Assembly (NCBI GenBank): GCA_035532295.1
Contig: DATKRH010000049.1
Span: forward strand, 1 to 37,968
Origin: DASUBV01 sp035532295
Lineage (GTDB): Bacteria > Actinomycetota > Actinomycetes > Streptosporangiales > Streptosporangiaceae
Length of the DNA: 37,968 bases
Direction: 5' to 3'
Made by a program: the position numbers and the translations under genes. Below, in pieces: positions 1 to 8,121 of the stretch. The notes under the pieces were generated by a model. The model saw only the letters and a program-made list of their open reading frames with translations. It ran no database searches and was not told the origin of the DNA. Each line of letters opens with the position of its first letter. Positions within the stretch are counted from its first letter, which is position 1.

Positions 1-159
1 GTGCAGGACCTCGATGCTCTTGCTCGACGTGAGCGGCAGGTCGGCCAGGTCCTCGTCGGTGAGCACGACCATCTCGCCGCCGGGCAGCTCGAACCCCTTG
101 GCGACCTCCTCATACGGCACCTCGGACCCGTCCGCGGAGCATGACTTCTCCCTGATCAC
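1..159 (-). pseudogene. ku: Ku DNA-end-binding protein, 5'-truncated and running off the window
   Basis: The 53 codons read leftward off the window and match the part of bacterial Ku (non-homologous end joining) that follows its first roughly 45 residues. Diagnostic segments are SEVPYEEVAKGFELPGG, VVLTDEDLADLPL and SKSIEVL, the same order as in actinobacterial Ku. The normal N-terminal segment (a MRxIWxGxIxFGL-type start and the following strands) is missing, and homology begins only about 4 codons after the stop of the hydroxylase gene. An in-frame GTG at 159 overlaps the hydroxylase stop (ATGTGA), so a truncated peptide could be translated, but without the N-terminal beta-barrel strands it is unlikely to work. 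This looks like a chromosomal gene cut by the left end of the cluster. The downstream part is not visible, so its intactness is unknown. Confidence 0.72.
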
Positions 160-1697
160 ATCGGGTGCCCGGACAGGTCCGGCACCGTCCACCCGTCCAG
201 GTCGTACTCGCTCAGGCACTGGTCGGCGAAGGCCTTGTAGCCGTCGAGCTGGCCGGATGCGGCCTGACCGAAGAGCAACTCGGTGCGCGTGTTCTCGTGA
301 TTACCGGCGTAGTTGCGCTCGTACAGCTCGTGGCGGCCGCCGAATTCGGTACCGACGGCGTCCCAGAGCAGCTTCATGACCTTGACCCGCTCGACGGCGT
401 CGATGCCGTTCGAGCCCCGGAGGTAGGTGTCCAGGTAGCGGCGGATATCGGGATTCTTGAAGTCGCTCGCGCTGGAGTTGACATAAATCAGGCCGCCGGC
501 GACGTCCTGGAGCACGATCTCCCTGACCCGCGGGTATCCGATCTGCATGAACCATCGGTACGCCTGCCCGTACTGCAGGTTGGGCAGCAGGGCGCCGTTC
601 TTCCAGGCGACCGGGTTCCGCGCGGCAGCATCCGACAGGCCCCAGAACAGGTTTCGCCAGGCCAGCACCTCGCCCAGCCGCGCCTGCACGCCGCGGAAGG
701 CTTCGGTGCCGGTGATCTCCAGCGCCTTGGCCAGCAGGCCCGCGATGAACTCCAGCTTCACCGCCAGCCGCGTGCACCCATGGAAGGTGGAGCGCTCGAT
801 GAACCCCGACTCGCCGGTGAACACCTGCACCTTGCCCACGTCCCCGTAGATGAAGACGTTTTCCCAGGGGATCAGCACCTTGTCCAGCACGAGGACCGTG
901 TCGTTCTCGTCCAGCCGGCTGGACAGCGGGTAGTCAAATGGCGTGCCCGCCACCGCGGCGGCCGCCGCGTAGGAGGGGCGGCAGATCAGCTTCATCCCCG
1001 GGGCGTCCATCGGCACCGTGGCCACCAGCGCGAACTCCCGCTTCTTGATGGGCAGGCCATAGTGCGCGATGAAGTTGTAGTGGGTCAGGGCCGATCCGGT
1101 GGCGACCATCTTCGCCCCGCTGACGACCAGTCCCGCGTCGGTCTCCCGCTCGACATGGACGAACACGTCCGATACCCGGTCCGGTGGCTGGCTGCGGTCC
1201 ACCGGAGGGTGCACGAGCGCGTGGCTCCAGAACAGCACCTTCTCCTGAGATTCCCGGTACCAGCGGCGCGCGTTGTCGGCGAAGGGCTCATAGAACTCCG
1301 CGTTAGCGCCCAGCGTGCCCAGGAAGGACGCCTTGTAGTCCGGGCTGCGGCCCATCCAGCCGTAGGTCAGACGTGCCCAGGCCGCGATCGCCCGCTGGTC
1401 CGCGATCATGTCGTCGACGGTGTGCGGCGTGGTGAAGAACCTGTGCGTGTACCCGTGGCCGGCGTCGGTGGGCGCCGTGAGCACCGGGCGGGTGCTCGGG
1501 TCGTGCAGGGCGTCGTAGAGGCGTGCCGTCATGCGGGCGGAGTTGCGAAACGCCGGGTGCACGGTGACGTCCGCGACCCGGTCGCCGTTGATGTAGATCT
1601 CCCGGCCGTCGCGCAGGCTCTCGATGTACTCCGCACCGTTCAGCGGCCGTACCTGATCTCGTGTCGTCGGGGCATGCCCATCCTGGGGAGCGGTCAT
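156..1697 (-). CDS. FADH2-dependent aromatic hydroxylase, HpaB/SgcC family
   Basis: This is 513 aa, full length for the 4-hydroxyphenylacetate 3-monooxygenase large component (HpaB, PvcC, SgcC). Family segments include YIESLRDGREIYINGDRV near the N-terminus, the central VVSGAKMVATGSALTHYNF segment that lines the flavin/substrate pocket, and VLIPWENVFIYGD. Members hydroxylate phenols ortho to the OH using FADH2 from a separate reductase. SgcC of the C-1027 enediyne cluster acts on carrier-bound beta-tyrosine. The start at 1697 follows GAGAGAAG. It lies 49 bp downstream of the O-methyltransferase on the same strand, so the pair probably hydroxylates and then O-methylates an aryl group. The likely electron partner is the flavin reductase at 24165-24701. 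No carrier protein, aminomutase or aryl-forming enzyme is nearby, so the substrate is unknown; it could be an aromatised part of the polyketide. Confidence 0.9.
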   Translation of the reverse strand: MTAPQDGHAPTTRDQVRPLNGAEYIESLRDGREIYINGDRVADVTVHPAFRNSARMTARLYDALHDPSTRPVLTAPTDAGHGYTHRFFTTPHTVDDMIADQRAIAAWARLTYGWMGRSPDYKASFLGTLGANAEFYEPFADNARRWYRESQEKVLFWSHALVHPPVDRSQPPDRVSDVFVHVERETDAGLVVSGAKMVATGSALTHYNFIAHYGLPIKKREFALVATVPMDAPGMKLICRPSYAAAAAVAGTPFDYPLSSRLDENDTVLVLDKVLIPWENVFIYGDVGKVQVFTGESGFIERSTFHGCTRLAVKLEFIAGLLAKALEITGTEAFRGVQARLGEVLAWRNLFWGLSDAAARNPVAWKNGALLPNLQYGQAYRWFMQIGYPRVREIVLQDVAGGLIYVNSSASDFKNPDIRRYLDTYLRGSNGIDAVERVKVMKLLWDAVGTEFGGRHELYERNYAGNHENTRTELLFGQAASGQLDGYKAFADQCLSEYDLDGWTVPDLSGHPM

Positions 1698-1746
1698 CGT
1701 GCTTCTCTCAGGTATCCGTGCTGCGCGGTCGGGGATAGGTACACCG

Positions 1747-2412
1747 TCACTTCTTGCGCGCGATCGTCACGCCGTCCGCGATCGGGAGCATGACGGTGTC
1801 CAGCCGCTGGTCCCGGGCGAGCCTGACGTTGACCTCGGCCATGGTCCTGGCCGCCATGCGGGGCATCTCGTCCTCGACGGCGTCGGGCTGCAGGACGGTC
1901 CCCTTGAGCAGCACGTTGTCGAGGATCAGCAGGCCACCGGGGCGCAGCAGCGGCACGGCCGCCTGGTAGTAGCGCGGATAGCTCATCTTGTCGGCGTCCA
2001 CGAAGACGATGTCCACCTTCTCGCCGCCCGCGAGCTCCGCCAGGGTCTTCCAGGCCGGCCCGCGCCGGAATTCGATCCGCTTGTCGACGCCGGCCAACTT
2101 CCAGTGCTCGCGGGCGATGTCCAGCCACTCCTCGGTCACGTCACAGGTGATCACTCGCCCGCCGGGAGCCAGGCCGCGGGCGAACGAGAGGGCGGACAGC
2201 CCGGTGAACGTGCCGACATCTACCACCGTCCGGGCACCCAGGCTCTGCGTCAGCAGCGTCAGGAAGCCGGCCTGCTCGACGGGCGTCATCATCTCGAACA
2301 GCTCGCCGACCTCGGCGGTGCGCTCGACCAGGCTGGCCACGACCGGGTCGGGCGGCGTGCAGGACGAGGTGATGTAGCCGCTCATCGCCTCGTCCCGGCG
2401 GAATGTGCTCAT
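1747..2412 (-). CDS. SAM-dependent O-methyltransferase, caffeoyl-CoA OMT family
   Basis: This is 221 aa from the ATG at 2412, which has GGAGGA directly upstream (2415-2420); in-frame starts further upstream, as far as 2490, lack this. The SAM motif I is VVDVGTFTGLSALSFA. Later motifs VDIVFVDADKMSYPRYY and LLILDNVLLKGTV match the metal-binding Asp and Asp-Asn positions of the class I, cation-dependent catechol O-methyltransferase family. Such enzymes methylate one OH of vicinal diphenols. It is transcribed with the aromatic hydroxylase that follows it, which would make such a catechol. A role in maturing a methoxy-phenol group is inferred from this pairing only. Confidence 0.9.
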   Translation of the reverse strand: MSTFRRDEAMSGYITSSCTPPDPVVASLVERTAEVGELFEMMTPVEQAGFLTLLTQSLGARTVVDVGTFTGLSALSFARGLAPGGRVITCDVTEEWLDIAREHWKLAGVDKRIEFRRGPAWKTLAELAGGEKVDIVFVDADKMSYPRYYQAAVPLLRPGGLLILDNVLLKGTVLQPDAVEDEMPRMAARTMAEVNVRLARDQRLDTVMLPIADGVTIARKK

Positions 2413-2638
2413 GCTTCCTCCACACGGCGCGGTGCTCTGCGATGAACGGCCGGGGAGCGGCGCCATCGGACGGCGGGCACGAGATGTCATCCATCAGCAT
2501 CGAAGGCCCGCCGGCGCGGCGCACCTCCTGGCTTGCGCTGGCCATGCCGCACGGCGGGAGAAGCGCCCGCGGATAGCGGAACTGACAATCGACGTGTATG
2601 GGCGCAGGTTTCCGCGGCCCGACGTAGGGAGAAAGACG
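2413..2638. promoter_or_regulatory. Divergent intergenic region between O-methyltransferase and P450 genes
   Basis: The 226 bp between two divergent starts must hold the promoters for the leftward methyltransferase/hydroxylase pair and the rightward P450 operon. It contains a GGGAGAAAG ribosome site just before 2639. I see no convincing inverted repeat or a strong -35/-10 pair. Confidence 0.5.
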
Positions 2639-3871
2639 ATGACGAATCTGGACGAAGGCATGGTGGCCCTCGGTGCCGAGGATTTCGGAAATGCACGGCT
2701 GCTGCTCGCGAGGCTGGGCAAGACCAGGCCGGTCCATCGCGTGGCCCTGCCCGATGGCATGCCGGCCTGGCTGATAACCGGATATGCAGAGGCCCGGAAG
2801 GCGCTGGCGGACCCCAGGCTCCTGCGGAGCGGCAAGGTGGCCGCTCCTGAATTCAGGCACTATCTCCAGGGCATTTACAACGATGAATTCTTTCCGCACT
2901 CCATGGTGTTCAACGATCAGCCGGACCATACCCGCATGAAGAAGGTGGTGTCGCAGGCGTTCACGCCTCGCCAGCTGGAGCGGCTCCGGCCGCGGGTCCA
3001 GGCCATCGCCGATTCCCTGATCGACGCCATCGTGACTCAGGGGGAGGCCGACATTCTTCAGGCGCTGGCGCTCCCGCTGCCCAACGCGGTGATCTGCGAG
3101 TGGTTCGACATCCCCGTGTCGGACCGCGCGGAGTTCGTCAAGCACTGTGAGGTCGTCACCGGGCTGACGGTGTCGACCGGCGACGACGCGCTCGCCAGCG
3201 CCGGGCGCTGGTTCGACAATTACCTGGCCACGGTCATCGAGGATCGGCGGGCACATCCCGGCGACGACATGATCTCGGCCATGCTCTCCTCGCAGAGGGA
3301 GAACAAGACGCTCTCCGACCTCGAGCTGCGCTCGAACATCTTCCTCATGCTCATCGGCTCAGTCGAGACAGCCGTCAACATGATCTCGAACGGCACGCTC
3401 GCCCTGCTCCGCAACCCTGACGCCCTCGCCCTGCTGCGCGCCAACCCCGGCCTGGTCGGCAGCGCCGTGGAGGAGATCCTGCGTACCGACGCCCCCGTCA
3501 TGACCGTGATGTATCACTTCGCGACCGACCACCTGACGATCGGCGATGTCGACATCCAGCCGGGCGAGCACGTCGCGATCTCGCTGATAGCCGCGAATTA
3601 CGACCCGGAGCAGTTCCCCGACCCGAACCGGTTCGACATCTGCCGGAAGGCCGCCTCCCACCTCAGCTTCAGCCATGGGATTCATTTCTGCCTCGGGGCG
3701 CCCCTGGCGCGCCTGGAGGGCGAGGTCATGTTCGACACCATGCTCCGCAGGCTGCGCGACCTCGAACTGGCCGTGCCGGACGAGAGCCTGAGGTGGCGGC
3801 CGAGTTTCCTCGTCCATCGCCTGACGCGGCTGCCCGTGACCTTCACGCCCGCCGACCGGGCCGTCGCCTAG
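2639..3871 (+). CDS. Cytochrome P450 (first of three)
   Basis: This is 410 aa starting at the ATG at 2639, placed after GGGAGAAAG; the longer reading frame upstream has no ribosome site. The I-helix carries G240-S-V-E-T244, a variant of the usual AGxET. The K-helix ExxR is EEILR, and the heme loop FSHGIHFCLG places the ligand at Cys351. The size and FxxGxHxCxG motif are those of soluble class I actinomycete P450s, which need ferredoxin and reductase; none is encoded in the window. It heads a rightward set with the PPOX-fold protein and the SDR. A hydroxylation or epoxidation of the cluster product is expected, but the position cannot be deduced. Confidence 0.95.
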   Translation: MTNLDEGMVALGAEDFGNARLLLARLGKTRPVHRVALPDGMPAWLITGYAEARKALADPRLLRSGKVAAPEFRHYLQGIYNDEFFPHSMVFNDQPDHTRMKKVVSQAFTPRQLERLRPRVQAIADSLIDAIVTQGEADILQALALPLPNAVICEWFDIPVSDRAEFVKHCEVVTGLTVSTGDDALASAGRWFDNYLATVIEDRRAHPGDDMISAMLSSQRENKTLSDLELRSNIFLMLIGSVETAVNMISNGTLALLRNPDALALLRANPGLVGSAVEEILRTDAPVMTVMYHFATDHLTIGDVDIQPGEHVAISLIAANYDPEQFPDPNRFDICRKAASHLSFSHGIHFCLGAPLARLEGEVMFDTMLRRLRDLELAVPDESLRWRPSFLVHRLTRLPVTFTPADRAVA

Positions 3872-3924
3872 CGTCGGCGACCGCCCTCGCGCCGCCTGGC
3901 GGCACGAACCGAAAGGGCCCGCAC

Positions 3925-4446
3925 ATGACCGAGCGAGAGCCCGTCGAGATCACCAGTCTCGACTGCGACCAGTACCCGACCCTGCCGTGGAGCAGGCCCC
4001 GCGACTTCCTCGCCGCCGGCGTGGGGATGGCCAGCACGTCGTTCCTGGGGACCACCCGCCCGGACGGGCGCCCGCACGCGGCCGGGATCGGCCCCGTCTG
4101 GTTCGAGGGCGACCTCTATTTCCACAGCTCGCCAGGCGCCCGTAAGGCCCGCAACCTGGCGGCCTGCCGATTGTGCACGATCTCCGTCCGGCTGACCGAC
4201 CTCGACCTCGTCCTGGAGGGGGAGGCCGCCAGGGTCACCGATAGGCCGACGCTGGAGCAGGTGGCCCGCCGGTTCCACGGGGTCGGCTGGCAGCCCGAGG
4301 TGGTCGGTGACGCGCTCACGGCCCCGTTCAACGCGCCCAGCGCCGGGCCGCCGCCCTGGCACCTGTACCGCTTCACCATCCACACCGCGTTCGGTGTCGC
4401 CATCGCCGAGCCGTTCGGCGCGACACGCTGGTGCTTCACCGGCTGA
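3925..4446 (+). CDS. Pyridoxamine-5'-phosphate-oxidase-fold flavin/F420-type protein
   Basis: This is 173 aa, 53 bp downstream of the P450. The segments ASTSFLGTTRPDGRPHAAGI, VWFEGDLYFHSSPGARKARNL and TDLDLVLEGEAARVTD follow the split-barrel pattern of PPOX-like proteins (a small strand pair, then a phosphate-binding SSPGARKARNL region). Members bind FMN or F420 and reduce or oxidise small molecules; a few bind heme. The ATG at 3925 is preceded only by a weak GAAAGGG. Which cofactor it binds, and whether it acts on the product or protects the cell, cannot be told from the sequence. Confidence 0.8.
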   Translation: MTEREPVEITSLDCDQYPTLPWSRPRDFLAAGVGMASTSFLGTTRPDGRPHAAGIGPVWFEGDLYFHSSPGARKARNLAACRLCTISVRLTDLDLVLEGEAARVTDRPTLEQVARRFHGVGWQPEVVGDALTAPFNAPSAGPPPWHLYRFTIHTAFGVAIAEPFGATRWCFTG

Positions 4447-4471
4447 CGGGAGGCCAGCAGCCTCGTCGCCC

Positions 4472-4510
4472 GGCTGGGCCCGCTGGCTGGGCCCGCTGGC
4501 TGGGCCCGCC
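4472..4510. repeat. Three tandem copies of a 13-bp unit between genes
   Basis: The unit GGCTGGGCCCGCT is repeated at 4472-4484 and 4485-4497; the third copy at 4498-4510 has one change (final C). It lies about 25 bp after the stop of the PPOX-fold gene and before the SDR. It is non-coding and GC-only. Similar short triplications occur elsewhere in the window. Confidence 0.9.
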
Positions 4511-4615
4511 GGCGCGGAACAGGCCGATGAGTTCTGCGGGCCGGGGACGTCTACCCATCGACCGTTCGCGTGGAACGTGCCTCGCCAGCCCTTCGGATAC
4601 CGGGAGAAATCGCTC

Positions 4616-5398
4616 ATGATGCTCGACAACAAGAACGCGATCATCTACGGGGCCGGCGGGGGAATCGGCGCCGGCATCGCCAAGGCCTTCGCCCGCGAGG
4701 GAGCCAGGGTCTTCCTGACCGGACGCACGACGGAGAAGCTCGACAAGCTGGCCAAGCAGATCGCCTCCGCCGGCGGCTCCGCCGAGGTGGCCCTCGTCGA
4801 CGCCCTGGACGAGGACGCGGTCGACGAGCACGCCCGCGCCGTCGCCGCGCGGGGCGGCATCGACGTGTCGCTCAACCTCATCACCCGCGGCGACGTGCAG
4901 GGGATCCCGCTGGCCCATATGACGACGGCCGACTTCACCCGCGCCATCATGACCGGGATCACGACGAACTTCATCACCGCGCGGGCGGCCGCGCGCCACA
5001 TGACCGAGCAGGGATCCGGCGTGATCCTGGCGCTGAACAGCGGCTCCTCCCACGGAAGCCCCATGATGGGCAGCACCGGTCCCGCCGACGCGGCCATCGA
5101 CACCTTCATCCGCAACCTGGCCGTCGAGGTCGGCCCCAGCGGCGTGCGGGTCCTGGGGATCTGGGTAGCCGGGATCCCCGAGACGCTGACCGCCGCGGGG
5201 ATCGCCGCCGTCAACAGCGAGATGCAGCTGGACGACGCGGCCCTCCAGAGCATCCTCAGCCACCTGGACGGGATGCGGATGCTCAAGCACTCGCCCCGGC
5301 TGGCCGAGGTCGCGGAGGTCGCCGTGTTCCTGGCCTCTGACCGGTCCTCGGGCATGACCGGCACCTTCACCAACGTCACCCAGATGTTCCCGAGCTAG
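4616..5398 (+). CDS. Atypical short-chain dehydrogenase/reductase-fold protein lacking the catalytic Tyr/Lys
   Basis: This is 260 aa from the ATG at 4616 (a second ATG follows at 4619), 5 bp after CGGGAGAAAT. The Rossmann start is IIYGAGGGIGAGIAKAFA, and the later region ALNSGSSHGSPMMG gives the Ser strand. Where the family has YxxxK the sequence is TGPADAAID: Tyr aligns with Thr and Lys with Asp. The central NAG is replaced by SLNLITRG. The substrate-loop region GIWVAGIPET and the C-terminal SGMTGTFTNVTQMFPS resemble the enoyl-reductase/SDR ending. Without the Tyr-Lys pair it is unlikely to be a normal NAD(P)-dependent reductase. It may be a binding protein, or may catalyse a dehydration or isomerisation. 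Confidence 0.85.
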   Translation: MMLDNKNAIIYGAGGGIGAGIAKAFAREGARVFLTGRTTEKLDKLAKQIASAGGSAEVALVDALDEDAVDEHARAVAARGGIDVSLNLITRGDVQGIPLAHMTTADFTRAIMTGITTNFITARAAARHMTEQGSGVILALNSGSSHGSPMMGSTGPADAAIDTFIRNLAVEVGPSGVRVLGIWVAGIPETLTAAGIAAVNSEMQLDDAALQSILSHLDGMRMLKHSPRLAEVAEVAVFLASDRSSGMTGTFTNVTQMFPS

Positions 5399-5444
5399 GC
5401 CCCGGCCGGGAACGGCTCCGGCCGCGGCCCGATGCCGCACGCTC

Positions 5445-6467
5445 TCAGTAGGTGACCACGGCCCGGAAGCGCACGTCGCCCCGGGCGACCTTCTCGACGG
5501 CGTCGGCGACGTGCTCCTTGTCGAACACCTCGATCCTGGGCGTGACCTGGCCGGCCGCGACCAGGTCGAGGGCTTCCCGCAGGTAGGGGAGGCCGTTGTG
5601 GGTCGCCCCCCGGACCTGGTGGCCCAGCGCGAAGAAGGGATATATCAGGGCCGGAGCGATGGTGAACGGCCCGGTGGCGTCGATGCCGGCCAGCACGATT
5701 CGCCCGTTGGGGCGCAGCCCGTGCAGGGAATCGGCCGCGGCCTCATACGAGTTGCCGGTCACCAGGATGACGTCGGCCCCCCCGGCCGCGCGCAACTGCT
5801 CGCCGCTGGCCACGACGGCATCGGCGCCCAGCTCCTTGGCGAGGGTGTGCTTGTCGGCGGAGCGGGTGATGGCGATGGTCTCGAATCCGCACGCGCGGGA
5901 GAACTGGAGGGCCAGGTGCCCCACGCCGCCGATGCCCAGCACGGCGACGCGCTCGTGTGGCTGGGGGTCGGCCACGCGCAGCGCGGACCAGCCCGTGTAG
6001 CCCGCGCAGAGCACCGGCGCGGCTAGCTCGAAAGCGAGCCTGTCGGGGATGAGCACGGTCTGGTCGGCCTGCACGACCATGTACTCGGCGTGGCCCCCCT
6101 GCACCGTGAACCCCGTCGAGGTCGGCGCCGCGCAGAGGAATGCCGCCTGCCCGGACAGCGGCGGATTGCGCCTGCAGTAGTCGCACCGCCCGCAGGTGCC
6201 CCGGATCCAGGTGGTGCCGACCCGGTCGCCGACTTCGCGGGAGGTCACGCCGGGCCCGACCTCGACGACCTCGCCGGCCGGCTCATGGCCCGTGATGGCG
6301 GGCGTGATCGCGGGGAAGGGGATGATCCCCCGGGTGGCCAGGACATCGTTGTGACAGACCCCGCAGGCGCGCACCCGCACCAGGACGTCGCCAGGACCCG
6401 GCCGCGGGGTGGGGACCTCACGCAGTTCCCACGTGCCGTTGACCTCTGGAATGACAGCTGCCTTCAC
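5445..6467 (-). CDS. Zinc-dependent alcohol dehydrogenase (MDR superfamily)
   Basis: This is 340 aa, standard for the family. The catalytic-zinc residues appear in RACGVCHNDV (Cys) and ITGHEPAGEV (His-Glu). The structural-zinc loop is CGRCDYC followed after 13 residues by another Cys, longer than the usual spacing of about 7. The NAD(P) motif is GIGGVGHLALQ. It faces the SDR gene with 46 bp between the stops and is divergent from the sugar operon. It probably interconverts an alcohol and an aldehyde or ketone on an intermediate; a housekeeping role is also possible. The start at 6467 is the only one that preserves the N-terminal MKAAVIPE typical of the family. Confidence 0.92.
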   Translation of the reverse strand: MKAAVIPEVNGTWELREVPTPRPGPGDVLVRVRACGVCHNDVLATRGIIPFPAITPAITGHEPAGEVVEVGPGVTSREVGDRVGTTWIRGTCGRCDYCRRNPPLSGQAAFLCAAPTSTGFTVQGGHAEYMVVQADQTVLIPDRLAFELAAPVLCAGYTGWSALRVADPQPHERVAVLGIGGVGHLALQFSRACGFETIAITRSADKHTLAKELGADAVVASGEQLRAAGGADVILVTGNSYEAAADSLHGLRPNGRIVLAGIDATGPFTIAPALIYPFFALGHQVRGATHNGLPYLREALDLVAAGQVTPRIEVFDKEHVADAVEKVARGDVRFRAVVTY

Positions 6468-6776
6468 GAAACTCCACCTTCACTGGGTAGCGGGACGAGA
6501 CGCGGCCGGGCGATTCTGGCCAGTTACATCGTGTCCGCAAGGCGATCAGTGAGTCATCTCATGAATTGCGATATCCGAGGGAATGGCACCCGGGACTGGC
6601 GCATGGCCCGCAATCAGGAAGATGCGCGCGGATTGGCTTCGATTCAGCATTGAGATAGACGTCGAGGTAACAGCGCGCGATGCGCGGATGAGACCCGCGC
6701 GGTAAAGCATTCCCGGCTCAAGCGGCATGCTGCTCGCTTGCGCCTGCGTATTCGTGGCGAACTATTGGAGCTGGCT
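6468..6776. promoter_or_regulatory. Divergent intergenic region upstream of the sugar operon, with a shared motif
   Basis: This 309 bp region separates the leftward alcohol dehydrogenase from the rightward sugar operon and is richer in A/T than its neighbours. At 6561-6572 it holds ATGAATTGCGAT, repeated exactly at 12766-12777 in front of the carboxylase gene. In both places GAATGGC follows, here after 8 bp (6581-6587) and there after 6 bp. No gene is apparent. The GGAG about 8 bp before 6777 supports the GTG start of the next gene. Confidence 0.55.
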
Positions 6777-8108
6777 GTGTCGGAAAGCCCGAGCGTTGCC
6801 CTTGTCGGCCTGGGATATGTCGGATCGTGCATCGCGGCGACCCTGGCCGACCGTGGCCTGGATGTCATGGGAGTGGACACCGACGCGCTGCTGATCGAGG
6901 AGATGAATAGCGGATATCTCCGATTCCGCGAACTCGAGCTGGAGGAGACCTTCTTCCAGGCCATGGCGGCCGGGCGGCTGCGGGTGACAACCGATTACGC
7001 GGCCGTGTCCGCCGCCGCGGTGGTGGTGATCGCGGTCGGCACCCCGGTCAGCGACGACGGGTCGCTGGCGTCGGCGCAGTTGCGCAGCGCCTGCCTGGCG
7101 CTGAGCGGGCACATCCGGCCGGGGCAGTTGCTCATGCTCAAGAGCACCGTCCCGCCGGGAACGACCCGCCAGCTCGTGCTGCCGCTGCTGGAGACCGGCG
7201 GGCTGGCCGGCGGCGCGGACTTCATGCTGGCTTTCAGCCCTGAGCGCCTCGCCGAGTCCGCCGCCATGGCGGAGCTGCGAACGTTCCCGATCGTGGTCGG
7301 CGGGGTTGACGAGCGGAGCACGCGGGAGGCGGCGAGGTTCTGGGAGCGAGCCCTGGGGGTCACGGTGCTCCCGCAGGACTCGCTGGAGGCTGCGGAGATC
7401 GTCAAGCTGGCGGACAACTGGTGGATCGACCTGAACATCGCGCTCGCCAACGAGCTGGCGAAGTTCTGCTCGCTGTACGGCGTGGACGTGATGGACGTGA
7501 TCGCGGCGGCCAACTCGATTCCCAAGGGCAACGGTCACGTCAACATCCTGCTGCCCAGCGTCGGCGTGGGCGGTTCCTGCCTCACCAAGGATCCGTGGAT
7601 GGTGTGGCAGTCAGCCCGCCGCCGCAACCTGGAGATCCGCACGGCCCAGGTGAGCCGGGAGGTCAACGCGGCCATGCCCGCCTACACCGCCCAGCTGATC
7701 ATTGACGAGCTGGTCTCGCGCGGCAGGGACCCTGACACCGCCACGGTCGCCGTGCTGGGCGTTGCCTTCAAGAACAACACCAGTGACCTCCGGGCTACCC
7801 CCGCCCAGGCCGCGATCGCCGCGCTGACCAAGGCCGGCGTGCAGGTGCGCGTGTACGACCCGCTGGTGGACGCCGCGCAGGCGCAGGAATTGCTGGACAT
7901 CCGCCCCGCGGCGACGCTCCACGAGGCGGTGCGAGGCGCCGACTGCGTGGCGGTCTTCGCCCTGCACCGGGAGTTCGAGGACATCGACTTCGCCGCGCTG
8001 CCCGTCGCGGCCTCGTGCCTGGTCCTGGACGGGCGGGCGTACTACTCGAAAGAGAAGATCGCCCTGCTGCGCCGGCTCGGCTACGGCTATCGCGGAATCG
8101 GGCGGTGA
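6777..8108 (+). CDS. NDP-glucose 6-dehydrogenase (UDP-glucose/UDP-ManNAc dehydrogenase family)
   Basis: This is 443 aa from the GTG at 6777, which has GGAG upstream; a TTG at 6738 would add 13 residues with no ribosome site. The N-terminal NAD domain begins VALVGLGYVGSCIAATLA. The catalytic segment VGGSCLTKDP contains the nucleophile Cys268, and the C-terminal lobe has VAFKNNTSDLRATPA. Such enzymes oxidise the C6 alcohol of a nucleotide-activated sugar twice to the uronate. It is followed 7 bp later by a decarboxylase gene. The pair corresponds to CalS8/CalS9 (calicheamicin) and MdpA2/MdpA3 (maduropeptin), which turn NDP-glucose into an NDP-pentose. The substrate is probably supplied by the nucleotidyltransferase at 26141. 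Confidence 0.93.
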   Translation: MSESPSVALVGLGYVGSCIAATLADRGLDVMGVDTDALLIEEMNSGYLRFRELELEETFFQAMAAGRLRVTTDYAAVSAAAVVVIAVGTPVSDDGSLASAQLRSACLALSGHIRPGQLLMLKSTVPPGTTRQLVLPLLETGGLAGGADFMLAFSPERLAESAAMAELRTFPIVVGGVDERSTREAARFWERALGVTVLPQDSLEAAEIVKLADNWWIDLNIALANELAKFCSLYGVDVMDVIAAANSIPKGNGHVNILLPSVGVGGSCLTKDPWMVWQSARRRNLEIRTAQVSREVNAAMPAYTAQLIIDELVSRGRDPDTATVAVLGVAFKNNTSDLRATPAQAAIAALTKAGVQVRVYDPLVDAAQAQELLDIRPAATLHEAVRGADCVAVFALHREFEDIDFAALPVAASCLVLDGRAYYSKEKIALLRRLGYGYRGIGR

Positions 8109-8121
8109 GCGGGCGGTGAGC
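8100..8121. repeat. Tandem duplication of 11 bp spanning a stop/start junction
   Basis: GGGCGGTGAGC occurs twice in a row at 8100-8110 and 8111-8121. The first copy contains the TGA that ends the dehydrogenase (8106-8108), and the second contains the GTG that starts the decarboxylase (8116). The duplication therefore created, or reset, the spacing of this gene junction. Confidence 0.85.

Noticed and set aside
165..1793. A 542-codon plus-strand frame opposite the aromatic hydroxylase
   Set aside because: Antisense shadow: the hydroxylase on the minus strand has full family homology and the other frame has none.
5399..5444. Terminator between the SDR and alcohol dehydrogenase
   Set aside because: Only a 6-bp self-complementary CGGCCG pair is present, too weak to call.
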